A DNA stretch of 64,000 bases from JANQIO01 sp965229625 (GTDB lineage: Bacteria > Pseudomonadota > Gammaproteobacteria > Pseudomonadales > Halieaceae): positions 1,178,001-1,242,000 of the forward strand of contig CBDDJJ010000001.1 in NCBI GenBank assembly GCA_965229625.1, given 5' to 3'. Positions 51,081 to 60,273 of this stretch are shown piece after piece. Both the position numbers and the translations under genes were made by a program. Numbering within the stretch: position 1 is the first letter of the stretch; every line of letters starts with the position of its first letter. The notes beneath the pieces were generated by a model, which was not told where the DNA came from, ran no database searches, and saw only the letters and a program-made list of their open reading frames with translations.

Positions 51081-51633
51081 GCGGCTGTGTCTTTGGCAGG
51101 GCCTGTTCCAGGTCCGCCATTGTTCTCACCCAGTAGCTGCCACCGGTGCGCGCTTCATAGCTATCCCCCGCGGCGCGGGCCGCATCGAGGGACAGGAATG
51201 CACCCAGCAGCAACACATACCAGGTTTTGCCGTCGCGCAACGTGGGTACCACGGTCAGGCCGGCGTCGCCGAGCGCGGCAGCGGCACGTTCAGCACCTTC
51301 ACGGTTTTCGTAGGCACCGATTTGCACGACGAAGTCAGGCTGGGCCGGCGCCTGGCCGGGTGGGCGCGGCGCTGGAGTCACGGATTGGGATACGTCCGCA
51401 GCCTGTTGTGGAACTGGTCCGGCGCTCGCGCTTGGCGCCGCCTGTTGCCGGGGTTGGGCGGGCGGGGGTGAATCGAAGGAAGTCGCAGCCGGCAACTGCG
51501 GTTGCGCCGGCGGTGCCGCCCTGCGCGCTGCCGGCAGGGGCCGGGTGGGCCGGCAATCCCACAGCCCGTCCGATTCGGAGCACGACCAGTTACCGCCCGC
51601 CAGGGCAGCGACCAGCAGGAGGATGTTGTGCAA
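51073..51633 (-). CDS. SPOR domain protein
   Basis: A 186-residue protein. A short N-terminal hydrophobic segment (about 2-13) and cysteines (C18, C27) are followed by a Pro/Ala/Gln-rich linker (about 30-100) and a C-terminal SPOR domain (about 100-180; FVVQIGAYENREGAERAAAAL, TWYVLLLGAF), which binds denuded septal peptidoglycan. The start is TTG at 51633, supported by GGAGG five bases upstream; no ATG fits. It lies 26 bases after the haem lipoprotein gene, so may be transcribed with that locus. Confidence 0.75.
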   Translation of the reverse strand: MHNILLLVAALAGGNWSCSESDGLWDCRPTRPLPAARRAAPPAQPQLPAATSFDSPPPAQPRQQAAPSASAGPVPQQAADVSQSVTPAPRPPGQAPAQPDFVVQIGAYENREGAERAAAALGDAGLTVVPTLRDGKTWYVLLLGAFLSLDAARAAGDSYEARTGGSYWVRTMADLEQALPKTQPPT

Positions 51634-51659
51634 GCGGCCTCCGCGGCAAAACCCGTATG

Positions 51660-52667
51660 CTAGAGCAGATTCAGCCAGGCCTCAAAGCCGTCGTACTCCG
51701 GGTCTGAAGGGAATAGTAAGCCACCCCCGCCGTGACCCACTCCGCGCGCCCGCTCCAGGACGCCCTCAACGCCGAGCTCCAGCACCAGCAGGCGGAAGTT
51801 CTCGGTGTTCTTCTGGGCATACTCCGGGTCGCTGTCGGCCACCACGACGTTATTGGACGCCCGGCTTCCGAGGCCGCCGGGCAGGTGGCAGCTTTCACAG
51901 CGCTTGCCGACAATCACTGGCTCGTGAATGTCTGCCGCATAAACCGATTCGGCCACCACCCGCGGCGCATTGCGCGAGGACAGCTCCCGCGCCAGCGCCC
52001 GCAGATTGCCCTCCCCTGCTCCTGCGGCTATCGCTGACGCCAGCGCCTCCACGCCAGCTATCTTGTCCGGCAGGGTACGATCGGTGGCGAACAAACGATT
52101 GGACCAGAGCACATCGGTGTAATCGACCGCACCGGTGTTATCGACATCGCTCACCAGGTCTGTCGCCAGTTCGTCCAGTGCCTGGCCCACCTCTGCGTCG
52201 GTGAGTTGTGACAGATAGTCAGCGACAAATTGGTAGCCTGCCTCCGTTAGCGGGCTTACCACAATGGCCGTGGAGCCGAGCTGCGAACCCCGCAGGATAG
52301 CGTGCAATTGACCAAGTACCGGAGTACCTGTGGCACTCTCGATGACACTGTTTCTATCGATATCGAAATCGCTGCCACCGCTGGCCGTCAGCAGGTACCA
52401 GCTGTCTGCAACCATCGGCAGACCGTCCGGCAGATCGACCCGACCCAGCTTCTGTAACCGCACCGCATCGGAGCCGGCGATCCAGGCCGGTTCACCCTCC
52501 TGTGCAATGACACTCTCAGGGCTTGTCGTCGAGCCGGTGTAAAGAGCGGTGCCACCACGCAGCGGCGCCACAGTCACTGCGGCGCCCGCCACCGGGCCGC
52601 GATTGACAACCTGCTCACAGGCTGAGAGGGCACAGACCGCGGCCAGCATGAAGAATCGGAATCGCAT
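51660..52667 (-). CDS. c-type haem lipoprotein, paralogue of DUF1588-like protein N-terminus
   Basis: A 335-residue lipoprotein (lipobox ALSAC, C17) with one c-type haem site, C257-x-x-C260-H261 (CESCH). Domain order: lipidated N-terminus, a beta-rich region (about 20-100), a helical region with an EF-hand-like DVDNTGAVDYTDVL (about 174-187), then the haem domain, ending GVGHGGGGLL-x-SDPEY-x-x-FEAWLNLL. This matches the first 335 residues of the 995-residue protein at the other end of the locus, with CxxCH at the same residue numbers. It probably faces the periplasm. The start at 52667 has no strong ribosome site but gives the lipoprotein signal. Confidence 0.75.
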   Translation of the reverse strand: MRFRFFMLAAVCALSACEQVVNRGPVAGAAVTVAPLRGGTALYTGSTTSPESVIAQEGEPAWIAGSDAVRLQKLGRVDLPDGLPMVADSWYLLTASGGSDFDIDRNSVIESATGTPVLGQLHAILRGSQLGSTAIVVSPLTEAGYQFVADYLSQLTDAEVGQALDELATDLVSDVDNTGAVDYTDVLWSNRLFATDRTLPDKIAGVEALASAIAAGAGEGNLRALARELSSRNAPRVVAESVYAADIHEPVIVGKRCESCHLPGGLGSRASNNVVVADSDPEYAQKNTENFRLLVLELGVEGVLERARGVGHGGGGLLFPSDPEYDGFEAWLNLL

Positions 52668-52737
52668 TTGAGGTGTAGGCTCCAGTAAAGGGCGGAATAC
52701 TATCGAAGCAATGTGACAAGGCCGGCCGATGGGCTGT

Positions 52738-54057
52738 TCAGGAGAAAAAGTCCATGTAGTCGCCGGTGTTGATCGGGAAAGACAGCGCATCGGGGTGCTG
52801 GTCGACGCCGGCCAGCACCCGCATGGCGCGCTGCACATCACCCGGGTAGATGTGGCGGCCGCCCACTTCATCAACTTCGAGTGTCGCGGGATTCAGCTTC
52901 CTGGCGAAATGGAACTCATCGGTGCTGCCCACCACCCGGTTGCCCCAGGGAGCATCCTTGCGCATGAAAATGGCGGAACCGATCGGCCAGTGGTCCTTGC
53001 CATCCCCCGAGTTGTAACGCGGTGTGCGGCCGAAGTCCGAGCCGATAAACAGTGTGATTCTCTCTGCCAGCCCGAGGGCTTCGGCATAGGTCCACAGGTA
53101 ATCAATCGCCTCCGTGAGGTGCCGCAGGGAGGGCTCATGCTCTGCGTCGTGGTTGCTGTGGGTGTCGAAGCCTGACACAAACAGGTCCGCGGCCATGCAG
53201 ACTCCCGACTGGAAAGCCAGCAACGACACCTGGACCTGGCGCAGCAGGGTCGAGCGCTGGCCCTGGAAGACTTCAATTTCATCCTGCAGATCCCCCTGGG
53301 CCGGCAGGTTCTCAGCGAAGGCCGTGAGCTGGTCGCGGCTGAGCCGGGCCTGGTAGTAGGTCTCCAGACCATGGCGCTGGCGTGGCGTCAGGCCCTCCTC
53401 GGTCATCAGCGATTCCAGCCGCGCCAGCTGGTAGGCCTTGATGCGGTCCAGGTCCTCCTGGTGCCGGTAATTCTGGTTGGGGTTCCAGGCCGTGACATTG
53501 CCGAGAATCAGGTCGCGCAGTCCGTCGGGGTTGTTGAGCGTGGTGTAGCGCGTTAGCCCCGCGGTCTCCTGGTACCCGCCGCCGCTGACGTAGCCCATGG
53601 GCAGCTCGCTGGCATAGGCGTTGGCAGCCAGTGCAGTAACGGTGGGATAGCCTTCTGAGAGCCGGCCACTCCAGGTGTGGGTAACACCGGCGCTGTGGGA
53701 GTTGGTCTGGGCGTCGATGCCGTTGATCACCAGCATGTCATCCCGGTATTTCTCAAAGAAAGCCGCATTGCCGGCGAAGGGCGCATACTGGATATTGCCG
53801 GTCTGCTGGATGTCGGCACTATTGGCCCAGTGGTTGATCTCTTCTTCCCCCGGCACGTTCATCTTGGGATCACAGAAGCTGGTCACGTCCCAGCCGCCGT
53901 CCACCTGCAGGCAGATGTAGAGCGGGCCGGCATAACCCTCGTCCGCAGCGTAGCTGCGAAAGCCGATGGGCAGGCTCGCGCCAATCGCAGACCAACCCGC
54001 CAGTTTGAGCAGGTCGCGGCGGTGCATTCCCTTCTTCATCCGCTTATTCATAAACAT
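52738..54057 (-). CDS. DUF1501 protein with twin-arginine signal
   Basis: A 439-residue protein with a Tat-type signal (HRRDLLKLAG, about 12-21) and a DUF1501 domain, related to the sulfatase/alkaline-phosphatase fold. Conserved segments are CLQVDGGWDV, SHSAGVTHTWSG, SGFDTHSNHDAEHE and IGSDFGRTPRYNSGDGKDHW. Its enzymatic activity is unknown; DUF1501 genes usually pair with DUF1800 or PSD-type cytochrome genes, as here. The start is uncertain: ATG 54057 overlaps the upstream stop region, and 54051, 54039 or 54027 are possible. It lies between the two haem proteins. Confidence 0.85.
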   Translation of the reverse strand: MFMNKRMKKGMHRRDLLKLAGWSAIGASLPIGFRSYAADEGYAGPLYICLQVDGGWDVTSFCDPKMNVPGEEEINHWANSADIQQTGNIQYAPFAGNAAFFEKYRDDMLVINGIDAQTNSHSAGVTHTWSGRLSEGYPTVTALAANAYASELPMGYVSGGGYQETAGLTRYTTLNNPDGLRDLILGNVTAWNPNQNYRHQEDLDRIKAYQLARLESLMTEEGLTPRQRHGLETYYQARLSRDQLTAFAENLPAQGDLQDEIEVFQGQRSTLLRQVQVSLLAFQSGVCMAADLFVSGFDTHSNHDAEHEPSLRHLTEAIDYLWTYAEALGLAERITLFIGSDFGRTPRYNSGDGKDHWPIGSAIFMRKDAPWGNRVVGSTDEFHFARKLNPATLEVDEVGGRHIYPGDVQRAMRVLAGVDQHPDALSFPINTGDYMDFFS

Positions 54058-57031
54058 AGCGATAGTCGGTCATGTAATAGATCAACAGGCTGATCCAGCT
54101 GTTCATGCTGTGCTGCGGGTCATTCAGGTTCCAGTCGGCGGTATCGAAGAACTGCAGCGGGCAGGACTCCTGGTCGCTGGCATCCAGCGCCGCCGGGTAA
54201 GCATTCTCGATGCGGGCCGCCCGGGTCTCGGTGAACAGCGCCAGGGCGCGATCAATCTCAGGATGGTCCGCTGCCAGGCTTTCGCCCAGGAAACGCTCGT
54301 GCAGGCGTACCAGCTGGGCCCGCACCGCGGCTTCCGCGTTGCCCTCATGCTGGAACTTCTCCACCTCGGTAAAGATATCCCGGATGCTGCGCGGCCACTG
54401 GAACTCAATGGCGACCAGCACACAGCCCATCTGCAGCGGCTGCGCTTCCACCACCGTGGTCATCAGTGAGGTCATCTCGGTGGCGCGGCGGGTGACGCCG
54501 TCGGAGTCGATGCCCCCGTAGAACAGCCGGTATTGATCGGTCAGCTGGGAGGTTTCCACACCGTAGAGTTCACTCTCATACCAGCGGAAACCAGTCACCG
54601 CCTCAGTCTTGCGGTCGAGCTGTTCCGGGGTGAGCAGCTTGCCGGTACCGAGGCTCCTCAGGCTGGCATCATCAGCCGCCTCGTCTGTGGCGCGGTCAAC
54701 CCGGAACCAGGGGCTCATCACCATCTCCACCAACAGATCCTTGAGATTGAACGGCGCTCCGCCGCCAAAGCCCTGCACAAAGCCATCGGCAAAGCTATCC
54801 ACCGCCGCCGACTGGCTCTGGAACAAGGCAAGCTGCTCGGCGTAGTTACTGTCGGTTTCCTCACCCGGCGCCAGCGCCACCTCTTCACCCATCAGTGCCG
54901 GCCACCAGAATTTCACCGCGCCCTGGGCGAAGCGGTAATCCGCCGCCATGGTCTGGGCCAGGTCCTGCAGGGTGCTCTGGGTATTGCTGTATACCAGGCC
55001 GTCGAAGCCCGGCGCACGCATATCGTTGTACCAGGTGTCGCCGAAGTTGTAGGGCTCCTCCAGTGTAGTGTCACGCTTGTACTGGAACGGCAGGGAATCC
55101 AGGCCCGGGAACTGGTCCTTGTAAAACCCGAAATCGCCATAGTTCTGGTAAGCCCCCGCCACCGGGTCCATGGACTCGTGACAGACCGTGCAGGCCGGGT
55201 TGTTCAATGTGGGATTATCGGTGTCTGCGAGGGCGTCGGCATCCGTAGTGCGCGGCGCGGAGCGCTCGATGTCAAAGCCCAGGAAGTGATACCAGGTCCA
55301 CCGCGACCGTGCGCGATTGCGATTGGTCGCCGTAGACGGGTAGCGGGCCAACCAGCCGGGTGTGTTGAGCACACCCGCCTGGGGATAGTCAGTCGCCAGG
55401 CCGCCGGAGACATAGGCGCCGATCACGTCTGCCTCTTCGTAGCTGGTAGAAGCATCCGTGCGCGTGTAGCCCTGCACCGTGGCCACCTGCCACTGGTCAA
55501 AATCGTTGTCATTGGCAAAGCTCACGTCACTGCGATAAGCCAGCGCCAGTTGGGGGTTCACCAGGGTGTAGTCCGCGGTGAGAATCTCGGTATAGGGCAG
55601 TTCCTGTTCCACCACGTGGGCGATCAGTTCCAGGGGCTGGCGGGCAATGCCGTAGGACGTGCCAAGTATCAGCTTGAACAGTTCCTGCTGCTGGCCACTG
55701 TCGCCGAGTACGGCGGCGCGGTTGACCAGGTCCGGGTAGAACGGCTCGAAAAACAGGTCTACCGGCACATCTTCGATCCACTTATCGGTCAGCAGGCGAT
55801 CGTTGGCGCCTTCAACCAGGAACTGGTGAAAGCCTTCTCCCTGCATCAGCAGACGAATCAGGTAGCGCAGGGTGTTTTCATCCCCGCCCGCGACGGCGGC
55901 AAGATCTTCCGCTGTCGGCAATTCGCCGGCCAGCAGCAGCGATGCGCGACGCAGGGTTTCCTCAGGGCCGGCCAACTCGAATCCGGCAAACAGGTCAGTC
56001 GTTTCTACACTGCCGTTGTTTTGCCCATCCAGCAGCCGCAGGAAAATCTCAAAGGCCATGTATTCGGGGCTGTCCACAGTGAGCACGGCCCCACCCTGGT
56101 GGCCAACCCCGGTCGCCTTGGCGAGGATGGCATCCACCCCCAGGGTTTCAACCAGCTCCCCGTACATGGCCACATTGGCAGCGAGGTGATTCGGGTCACT
56201 GCTGAAAACCAGCACGTGGTCCGTGTTGGCCGCAATACCGTTGGCATTGTGACAGGCAATACAGGTCGCCTGGGAGATGTCCGGGGAAACGGACTCGCGG
56301 AACCAGGCATCGGCGGCACCCACCGGCACGCTGAGCCCGGTCATCTGGTTGACGATAGCCAGGCGCTCCGCATCAGAGGCGCCGGCGGTGATGGCATCCT
56401 CCATGGATTCCAGTGCCGGTAGCGAGCCTTTATAAAGGCTGGTGTCGTAGTACAGCGGATTCCAGGCCAGCAGGTCAGCGTAGTTCACGACACCGAGATC
56501 GGGCTGCCACACATCCAGCACCAGGCTCACCGCCAGTTCATCCAGGGCAGCCGCCAGCTCGGCATCCGTCATCACTGCGTAGTGTTCCCGCACCCACTGC
56601 CAGGCCGCCTCACTCAGCGCGCCGAACATATGGGCCGTGGCCTTCATCTGGGCGCCGGTCAGCAGGCCACGCACCGGCCCCAGTACTGCGCTGGGGCTGC
56701 CGTCGACCAGTTGGTCTTCGTTGACGTCATAGTCGAAGCCGCCATCCAGGCTCACCAGGTACCAGCGCGCGGGGTCTACCGGTAGTTGGTTCAACTGGAA
56801 CTGCCCGAGGGTGCGCAGGTAGGCGAGATCGTCAACCGCGATGAAGTTGGGATCGGATTCGACGGTAGCGAGGTCCTTGCTGAGCTCACCGCTCATGATC
56901 ACTTGCCCGCTGCGCAGGTCAGTGACAGTAATCGTCGCGCCACCCACCGGGCCATTGACGGTCACCTGCTCGCAGGCCGCCAGCAGGCAAGTACAGCACA
57001 CAGCCAGTACCACTAACAGTTGTCGAATCAT
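54044..57031 (-). CDS. Large di-haem c-type lipoprotein, DUF1588/PSD-like
   Basis: A 995-residue lipoprotein (LLAAC, C20) with two c-type haem sites: CIACH at 257-261 and CTVCH at 614-618. The first 335 residues are paralogous to the separate haem lipoprotein at 51660-52667. The middle and C-terminal parts (about 340-995) resemble the DUF1592/DUF1588-type proteins of Planctomycetes and others: LNTPGWLARYPSTATNRNRARS, then NPACTVCHESMDPVAGAYQN. These are exported and of unknown function. It is the first gene of the run and its end overlaps DUF1501. Overlap and paralogy suggest one functional unit. Confidence 0.78.
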   Translation of the reverse strand: MIRQLLVVLAVCCTCLLAACEQVTVNGPVGGATITVTDLRSGQVIMSGELSKDLATVESDPNFIAVDDLAYLRTLGQFQLNQLPVDPARWYLVSLDGGFDYDVNEDQLVDGSPSAVLGPVRGLLTGAQMKATAHMFGALSEAAWQWVREHYAVMTDAELAAALDELAVSLVLDVWQPDLGVVNYADLLAWNPLYYDTSLYKGSLPALESMEDAITAGASDAERLAIVNQMTGLSVPVGAADAWFRESVSPDISQATCIACHNANGIAANTDHVLVFSSDPNHLAANVAMYGELVETLGVDAILAKATGVGHQGGAVLTVDSPEYMAFEIFLRLLDGQNNGSVETTDLFAGFELAGPEETLRRASLLLAGELPTAEDLAAVAGGDENTLRYLIRLLMQGEGFHQFLVEGANDRLLTDKWIEDVPVDLFFEPFYPDLVNRAAVLGDSGQQQELFKLILGTSYGIARQPLELIAHVVEQELPYTEILTADYTLVNPQLALAYRSDVSFANDNDFDQWQVATVQGYTRTDASTSYEEADVIGAYVSGGLATDYPQAGVLNTPGWLARYPSTATNRNRARSRWTWYHFLGFDIERSAPRTTDADALADTDNPTLNNPACTVCHESMDPVAGAYQNYGDFGFYKDQFPGLDSLPFQYKRDTTLEEPYNFGDTWYNDMRAPGFDGLVYSNTQSTLQDLAQTMAADYRFAQGAVKFWWPALMGEEVALAPGEETDSNYAEQLALFQSQSAAVDSFADGFVQGFGGGAPFNLKDLLVEMVMSPWFRVDRATDEAADDASLRSLGTGKLLTPEQLDRKTEAVTGFRWYESELYGVETSQLTDQYRLFYGGIDSDGVTRRATEMTSLMTTVVEAQPLQMGCVLVAIEFQWPRSIRDIFTEVEKFQHEGNAEAAVRAQLVRLHERFLGESLAADHPEIDRALALFTETRAARIENAYPAALDASDQESCPLQFFDTADWNLNDPQHSMNSWISLLIYYMTDYRYVYE

Positions 57032-57146
57032 AGACTGCCCCGTTTGAGCGCAGGCCCAGTTTATTTTACTCCTGCATAACGCGGTGCGTAGGCTTTGGTG
57101 TACAACTCCGGTAATTTTTTTCCCGCCGTGGGATTCTGATCACAGA

Positions 57147-57155
57147 TGCTACAAT
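57147..57155 (+). promoter_or_regulatory. Extended -10 promoter candidate for the HD-GYP gene
   Basis: TGC-TACAAT (57147-57155) is an extended -10 box with five of six matches to TATAAT. No good -35 is visible, as expected for extended -10 promoters. The start would be near 57162, 31 bases before the ATG. The same 161-base gap separates this gene from the divergent di-haem gene; a TAAAAT on the other strand (57072-57067) could serve that one. Confidence 0.4.
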
Positions 57156-57192
57156 GCGTGGCGTGTGACCATGTGCCAGGGCAGGCGAAAGC

Positions 57193-59061
57193 ATGAGTGA
57201 AACCTCCAAGGAACCCAGGCCAGGCCTGACCGAGATTCTGTCCTCGGACCTGCAGGCGTTTGTCGACGACATCCTCCACCAGGAGGGCGGCATCGACCAC
57301 TTCAGGGAACTGCTGTCGGTCGAGCAACTGGCCACCCTGGAGTATCGCCGCAAGCTGGACCTGGTGACGCGGGCAGGCGTGTCCTTCACCCGCGAGCGCG
57401 ATGTCGCAAACATTCTTGAAATCACCCTGAATACCGCGCGCAAGCTCACCAATGCCGACGGCGGCACGATCTATATGCTGCATGAGGAGTTTGCCAACGA
57501 CCCCATCGACCCGGCACGGGTCGAGCGCCGCGAACTTCGCTTCGTCGCCGTGCAGAACGAGACCATGAATACCTTTCTGAAGGGCAACGACATCGACATG
57601 ATGCCACCGGTGCCCCTGGAACTGGATGGCGAGCTCAACCTCGCCAACGTCTCCGCCTACTGCGCCAACCAGCGTGAACTGCTGAACTTCGAGGACGTGT
57701 ACGACGCGGAGGGTTTCTCCTTTGACGGTACCCGCGCCTATGACGAAGCCAACGACTACCGCTCCAGGTCGATGCTGGTCATTCCACTGGAGGACCACGC
57801 GAGCAACATGATCGGTGTACTACAGTTGATCAATCGCCGCACCGCCGGTGGCGAGATTATCCCGTTTGACCAGGATGACATCGAGCTGGTGCAATCGATC
57901 TCGTTCCCGGCCGCAGCCTCCATTACTACCCAGCGCCTGATCGACGAGCAGTCCCTGCTGTTCAATTCGTTCGTCACTGTGCTGGCAGAGGGCCTGGGTG
58001 AGAAATCGCCCCACACCTACAACCATATCCGCCGGGTGGCGGCCCTTGGAGAAGCGATCTCGGAATCTGTCAGCCAGTGGGATGAAGGCCTGTACGCCGA
58101 GGTCCGCTTCGATGAAGACGAGATGGCGGAGATGCGCCTGGCAGGCTGGCTGCACGATATCGGCAAGATCACCACGCCGGAGCACATCGTCTCCAAGCAG
58201 GTGAAGCTTCAGTTCGTGATGGACCGCTTCGAACTGGTGGCCGACCGCTTCAGCTCCCGCATCAAGGATGCACATATTGAGATGCTGCAGCAGCAACTCA
58301 AGGCAGTGAAGGACGGCGCCGATGACCATGCACTCGAGCAGATCGAACAACAGTTCCAGGCCGAGAAGGCAAACCTGACGAGCAAGCTTAAATCCCTGTT
58401 TGCCGCAAACCGCGGCGGCGAGTCTGTTAGCGATGAGACCATAGCGCTGGTCCAGGAATTAGCCGGCGTTCCGGTACAGCGCTATTTCAAGACTGATGTA
58501 AAAATGGACCACGGTTACCCTGTCGTGAAATCGGTGGAGGAGACCACTGAGCCCGACACCCTGGTGGATGCCTGGGAGAAGGAAAACCTGTTGATTAACC
58601 GCGGCACCCTCAACCAGGCCGAGCGCGATGCCATCAACCTGCACGCGGACCGTTCCTGGCGCTGGCTGATGGCCCTGCCCTTCCCGCGCAAGCAAAAGCG
58701 CCTGCCGCTGTACGCCGGCGCCCACCACGAACACCTCAACGGCACCGGCTACCCCAACGGCATCGAGGGCAAGGACATGCCGATGCAATCGCGCATCCTC
58801 GCCATCGCCGACATCTACGAAGCCCTGGTGGCCCCGGACCGGCCCTACAAGGCGCCCATGAAGTTGTCCGTGGCGCTGGGCATCCTTGGCGACATGGTCA
58901 GGGACGGCAAGCTCGACGGCGAGCTGATGCGCATATTCCTGTTGTCGAAACACTACCTGCAGTACGCCGAGGAATTTCTCGAACCCGGGCAAATCGACGA
59001 AGTCGATATCGACCAGTGGCTTGCGGACTACTACGTGGAGCCGGAGCCGCCCATCACCTGA
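57193..59061 (+). CDS. GAF and HD-GYP domain protein with enlarged catalytic domain
   Basis: A 622-residue cytoplasmic signalling protein likely hydrolysing cyclic di-GMP. After an N-terminal helical part (about 10-60) comes a GAF domain (about 65-245), then the HD-GYP domain. The HD pair is H321-D322 (WLHDIGKITTPEH) and the GYP signature is HHExxxGxGYP at H511-P521. About 190 residues lie between them, against roughly 60 in canonical HD-GYP proteins; the insert includes a coiled-coil stretch (about 350-405). All motif residues are present, so it should be active. No ribosome site is obvious before the ATG. Confidence 0.88.
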   Translation: MSETSKEPRPGLTEILSSDLQAFVDDILHQEGGIDHFRELLSVEQLATLEYRRKLDLVTRAGVSFTRERDVANILEITLNTARKLTNADGGTIYMLHEEFANDPIDPARVERRELRFVAVQNETMNTFLKGNDIDMMPPVPLELDGELNLANVSAYCANQRELLNFEDVYDAEGFSFDGTRAYDEANDYRSRSMLVIPLEDHASNMIGVLQLINRRTAGGEIIPFDQDDIELVQSISFPAAASITTQRLIDEQSLLFNSFVTVLAEGLGEKSPHTYNHIRRVAALGEAISESVSQWDEGLYAEVRFDEDEMAEMRLAGWLHDIGKITTPEHIVSKQVKLQFVMDRFELVADRFSSRIKDAHIEMLQQQLKAVKDGADDHALEQIEQQFQAEKANLTSKLKSLFAANRGGESVSDETIALVQELAGVPVQRYFKTDVKMDHGYPVVKSVEETTEPDTLVDAWEKENLLINRGTLNQAERDAINLHADRSWRWLMALPFPRKQKRLPLYAGAHHEHLNGTGYPNGIEGKDMPMQSRILAIADIYEALVAPDRPYKAPMKLSVALGILGDMVRDGKLDGELMRIFLLSKHYLQYAEEFLEPGQIDEVDIDQWLADYYVEPEPPIT

Positions 59062-59127
59062 GGGAAACGGCGCGCGGCGACGAAGTGACAGGGCGTCCGG
59101 CCCGGGCAAACACCCGGGCCGGGAACA

Positions 59128-60258
59128 TCAGGCGGCAGCGCCCATCAGCAGGTCAGCCAGACGTGCCCGGTGCCAGGCACCGTCACCCCAAAGCATGGCA
59201 TTGTGATTCTGGCGCTTGAAGAACAGGTGCACGTAGCACTCCCAGGTAAAACCGATACCACCGTGGAACTGAACGGCACGGCCTGATACGAATATCGCCA
59301 TATCACTGGCGGAGGCCTTGGCCATGTGCGCAAAACGGGCGGCCTTGTCAGGCTCGTGATCCAGCGCGCAGGCGGCGTTGTAAACCAGGGAACGCGACTG
59401 GTCGATATCCACCATGGCATTGACCAGCGGGTGCTTCACGGCCTGGAAGAAGCCGATTTCGCGCTCGAACTGCTTGCGGGTGCGGGCGTACTCGGCGGTG
59501 GTTTGCAGCTCCCATTCGCCGGCGCCCACCATATCCGCGGCCACCATGGTCCAGATGGCGGGCATGGCCTTTTCCAGTACCGAGACGGCGTCGCCACTGA
59601 CTTCAACAGCTTCTGCGCCGTCGAAGCTGACGCGCGCCTGGTCGCGCGTAAGGTCGACGATGGCATCTGACTGAAGACTGACACCGTCGGCATCGCTGGC
59701 CACCCAGTACAAACCCAGCCCGGAGCCGTTGCGGGCTTTGACCAGGAACTGGCTGACCTTCTGCGCATCCTGCACGTAGGCTGCAGTGCCTGTCAGCTTG
59801 CCATCGGCAAACTCGACATCGGTGTCCGCGGCTTCCCAGCTACCGCGTCCGTCGACCAGGGCGGGGCTGGCTGCCGTGCCGCCGACAATGGCTTCCAGGG
59901 CCGCATTGGCCACCACCGTGTCGCAGGCAGCGAGGAGGTAGGTGCTGTTGATCGTCGGCAGCAGCGGTGAGGGGAACGCGGCGCGACCCGCCTCTTCGCA
60001 AAGGGCGGCTACCGCCACCGAACTCATGCCCAGGCCGCCGGCGCTTTCCGGCACCGCCAGCATGGTCCAGCCCAGCTCCACCATCTGATGCCAGAGCTCA
60101 GGCTTCCACCTGGCGGCCAGGTCGCGATGGGGGTCGGAGTCATCCGCCACCAGGCCGTGAAGCTGGTCCACGGGCAGGTTGTCAGCGAAAAACTTACGCG
60201 CGGAATCGCGCAGCATGGTTTCCTCTTCACCAAAGCCAAAATTCTGCGGTTGTGACAT
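59128..60258 (-). CDS. Acyl-CoA dehydrogenase, second (beta-type) subunit
   Basis: A 376-residue acyl-CoA dehydrogenase-fold protein, 15 bases after the 415-residue one. It keeps the overall domain order (N-terminal helical, beta middle, C-terminal helical with QFHGGIGFTWECYVHLFFKR) but lacks a typical FAD-side GTSEIQ segment. Adjacent pairs of unequal acyl-CoA dehydrogenases form alpha2beta2 heterotetramers in steroid side-chain degradation (FadE28-FadE29, ChsE types); a similar pairing is inferred here. Substrate is unknown. Confidence 0.85.
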   Translation of the reverse strand: MSQPQNFGFGEEETMLRDSARKFFADNLPVDQLHGLVADDSDPHRDLAARWKPELWHQMVELGWTMLAVPESAGGLGMSSVAVAALCEEAGRAAFPSPLLPTINSTYLLAACDTVVANAALEAIVGGTAASPALVDGRGSWEAADTDVEFADGKLTGTAAYVQDAQKVSQFLVKARNGSGLGLYWVASDADGVSLQSDAIVDLTRDQARVSFDGAEAVEVSGDAVSVLEKAMPAIWTMVAADMVGAGEWELQTTAEYARTRKQFEREIGFFQAVKHPLVNAMVDIDQSRSLVYNAACALDHEPDKAARFAHMAKASASDMAIFVSGRAVQFHGGIGFTWECYVHLFFKRQNHNAMLWGDGAWHRARLADLLMGAAA

Positions 60259-60273
60259 CTTCTTTACCTCCGC

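Noticed and set aside
54533..56422. 629-codon plus-strand open frame opposite the di-haem gene
   Set aside because: It is the antisense shadow of a protein with clear lipobox and CxxCH motifs.
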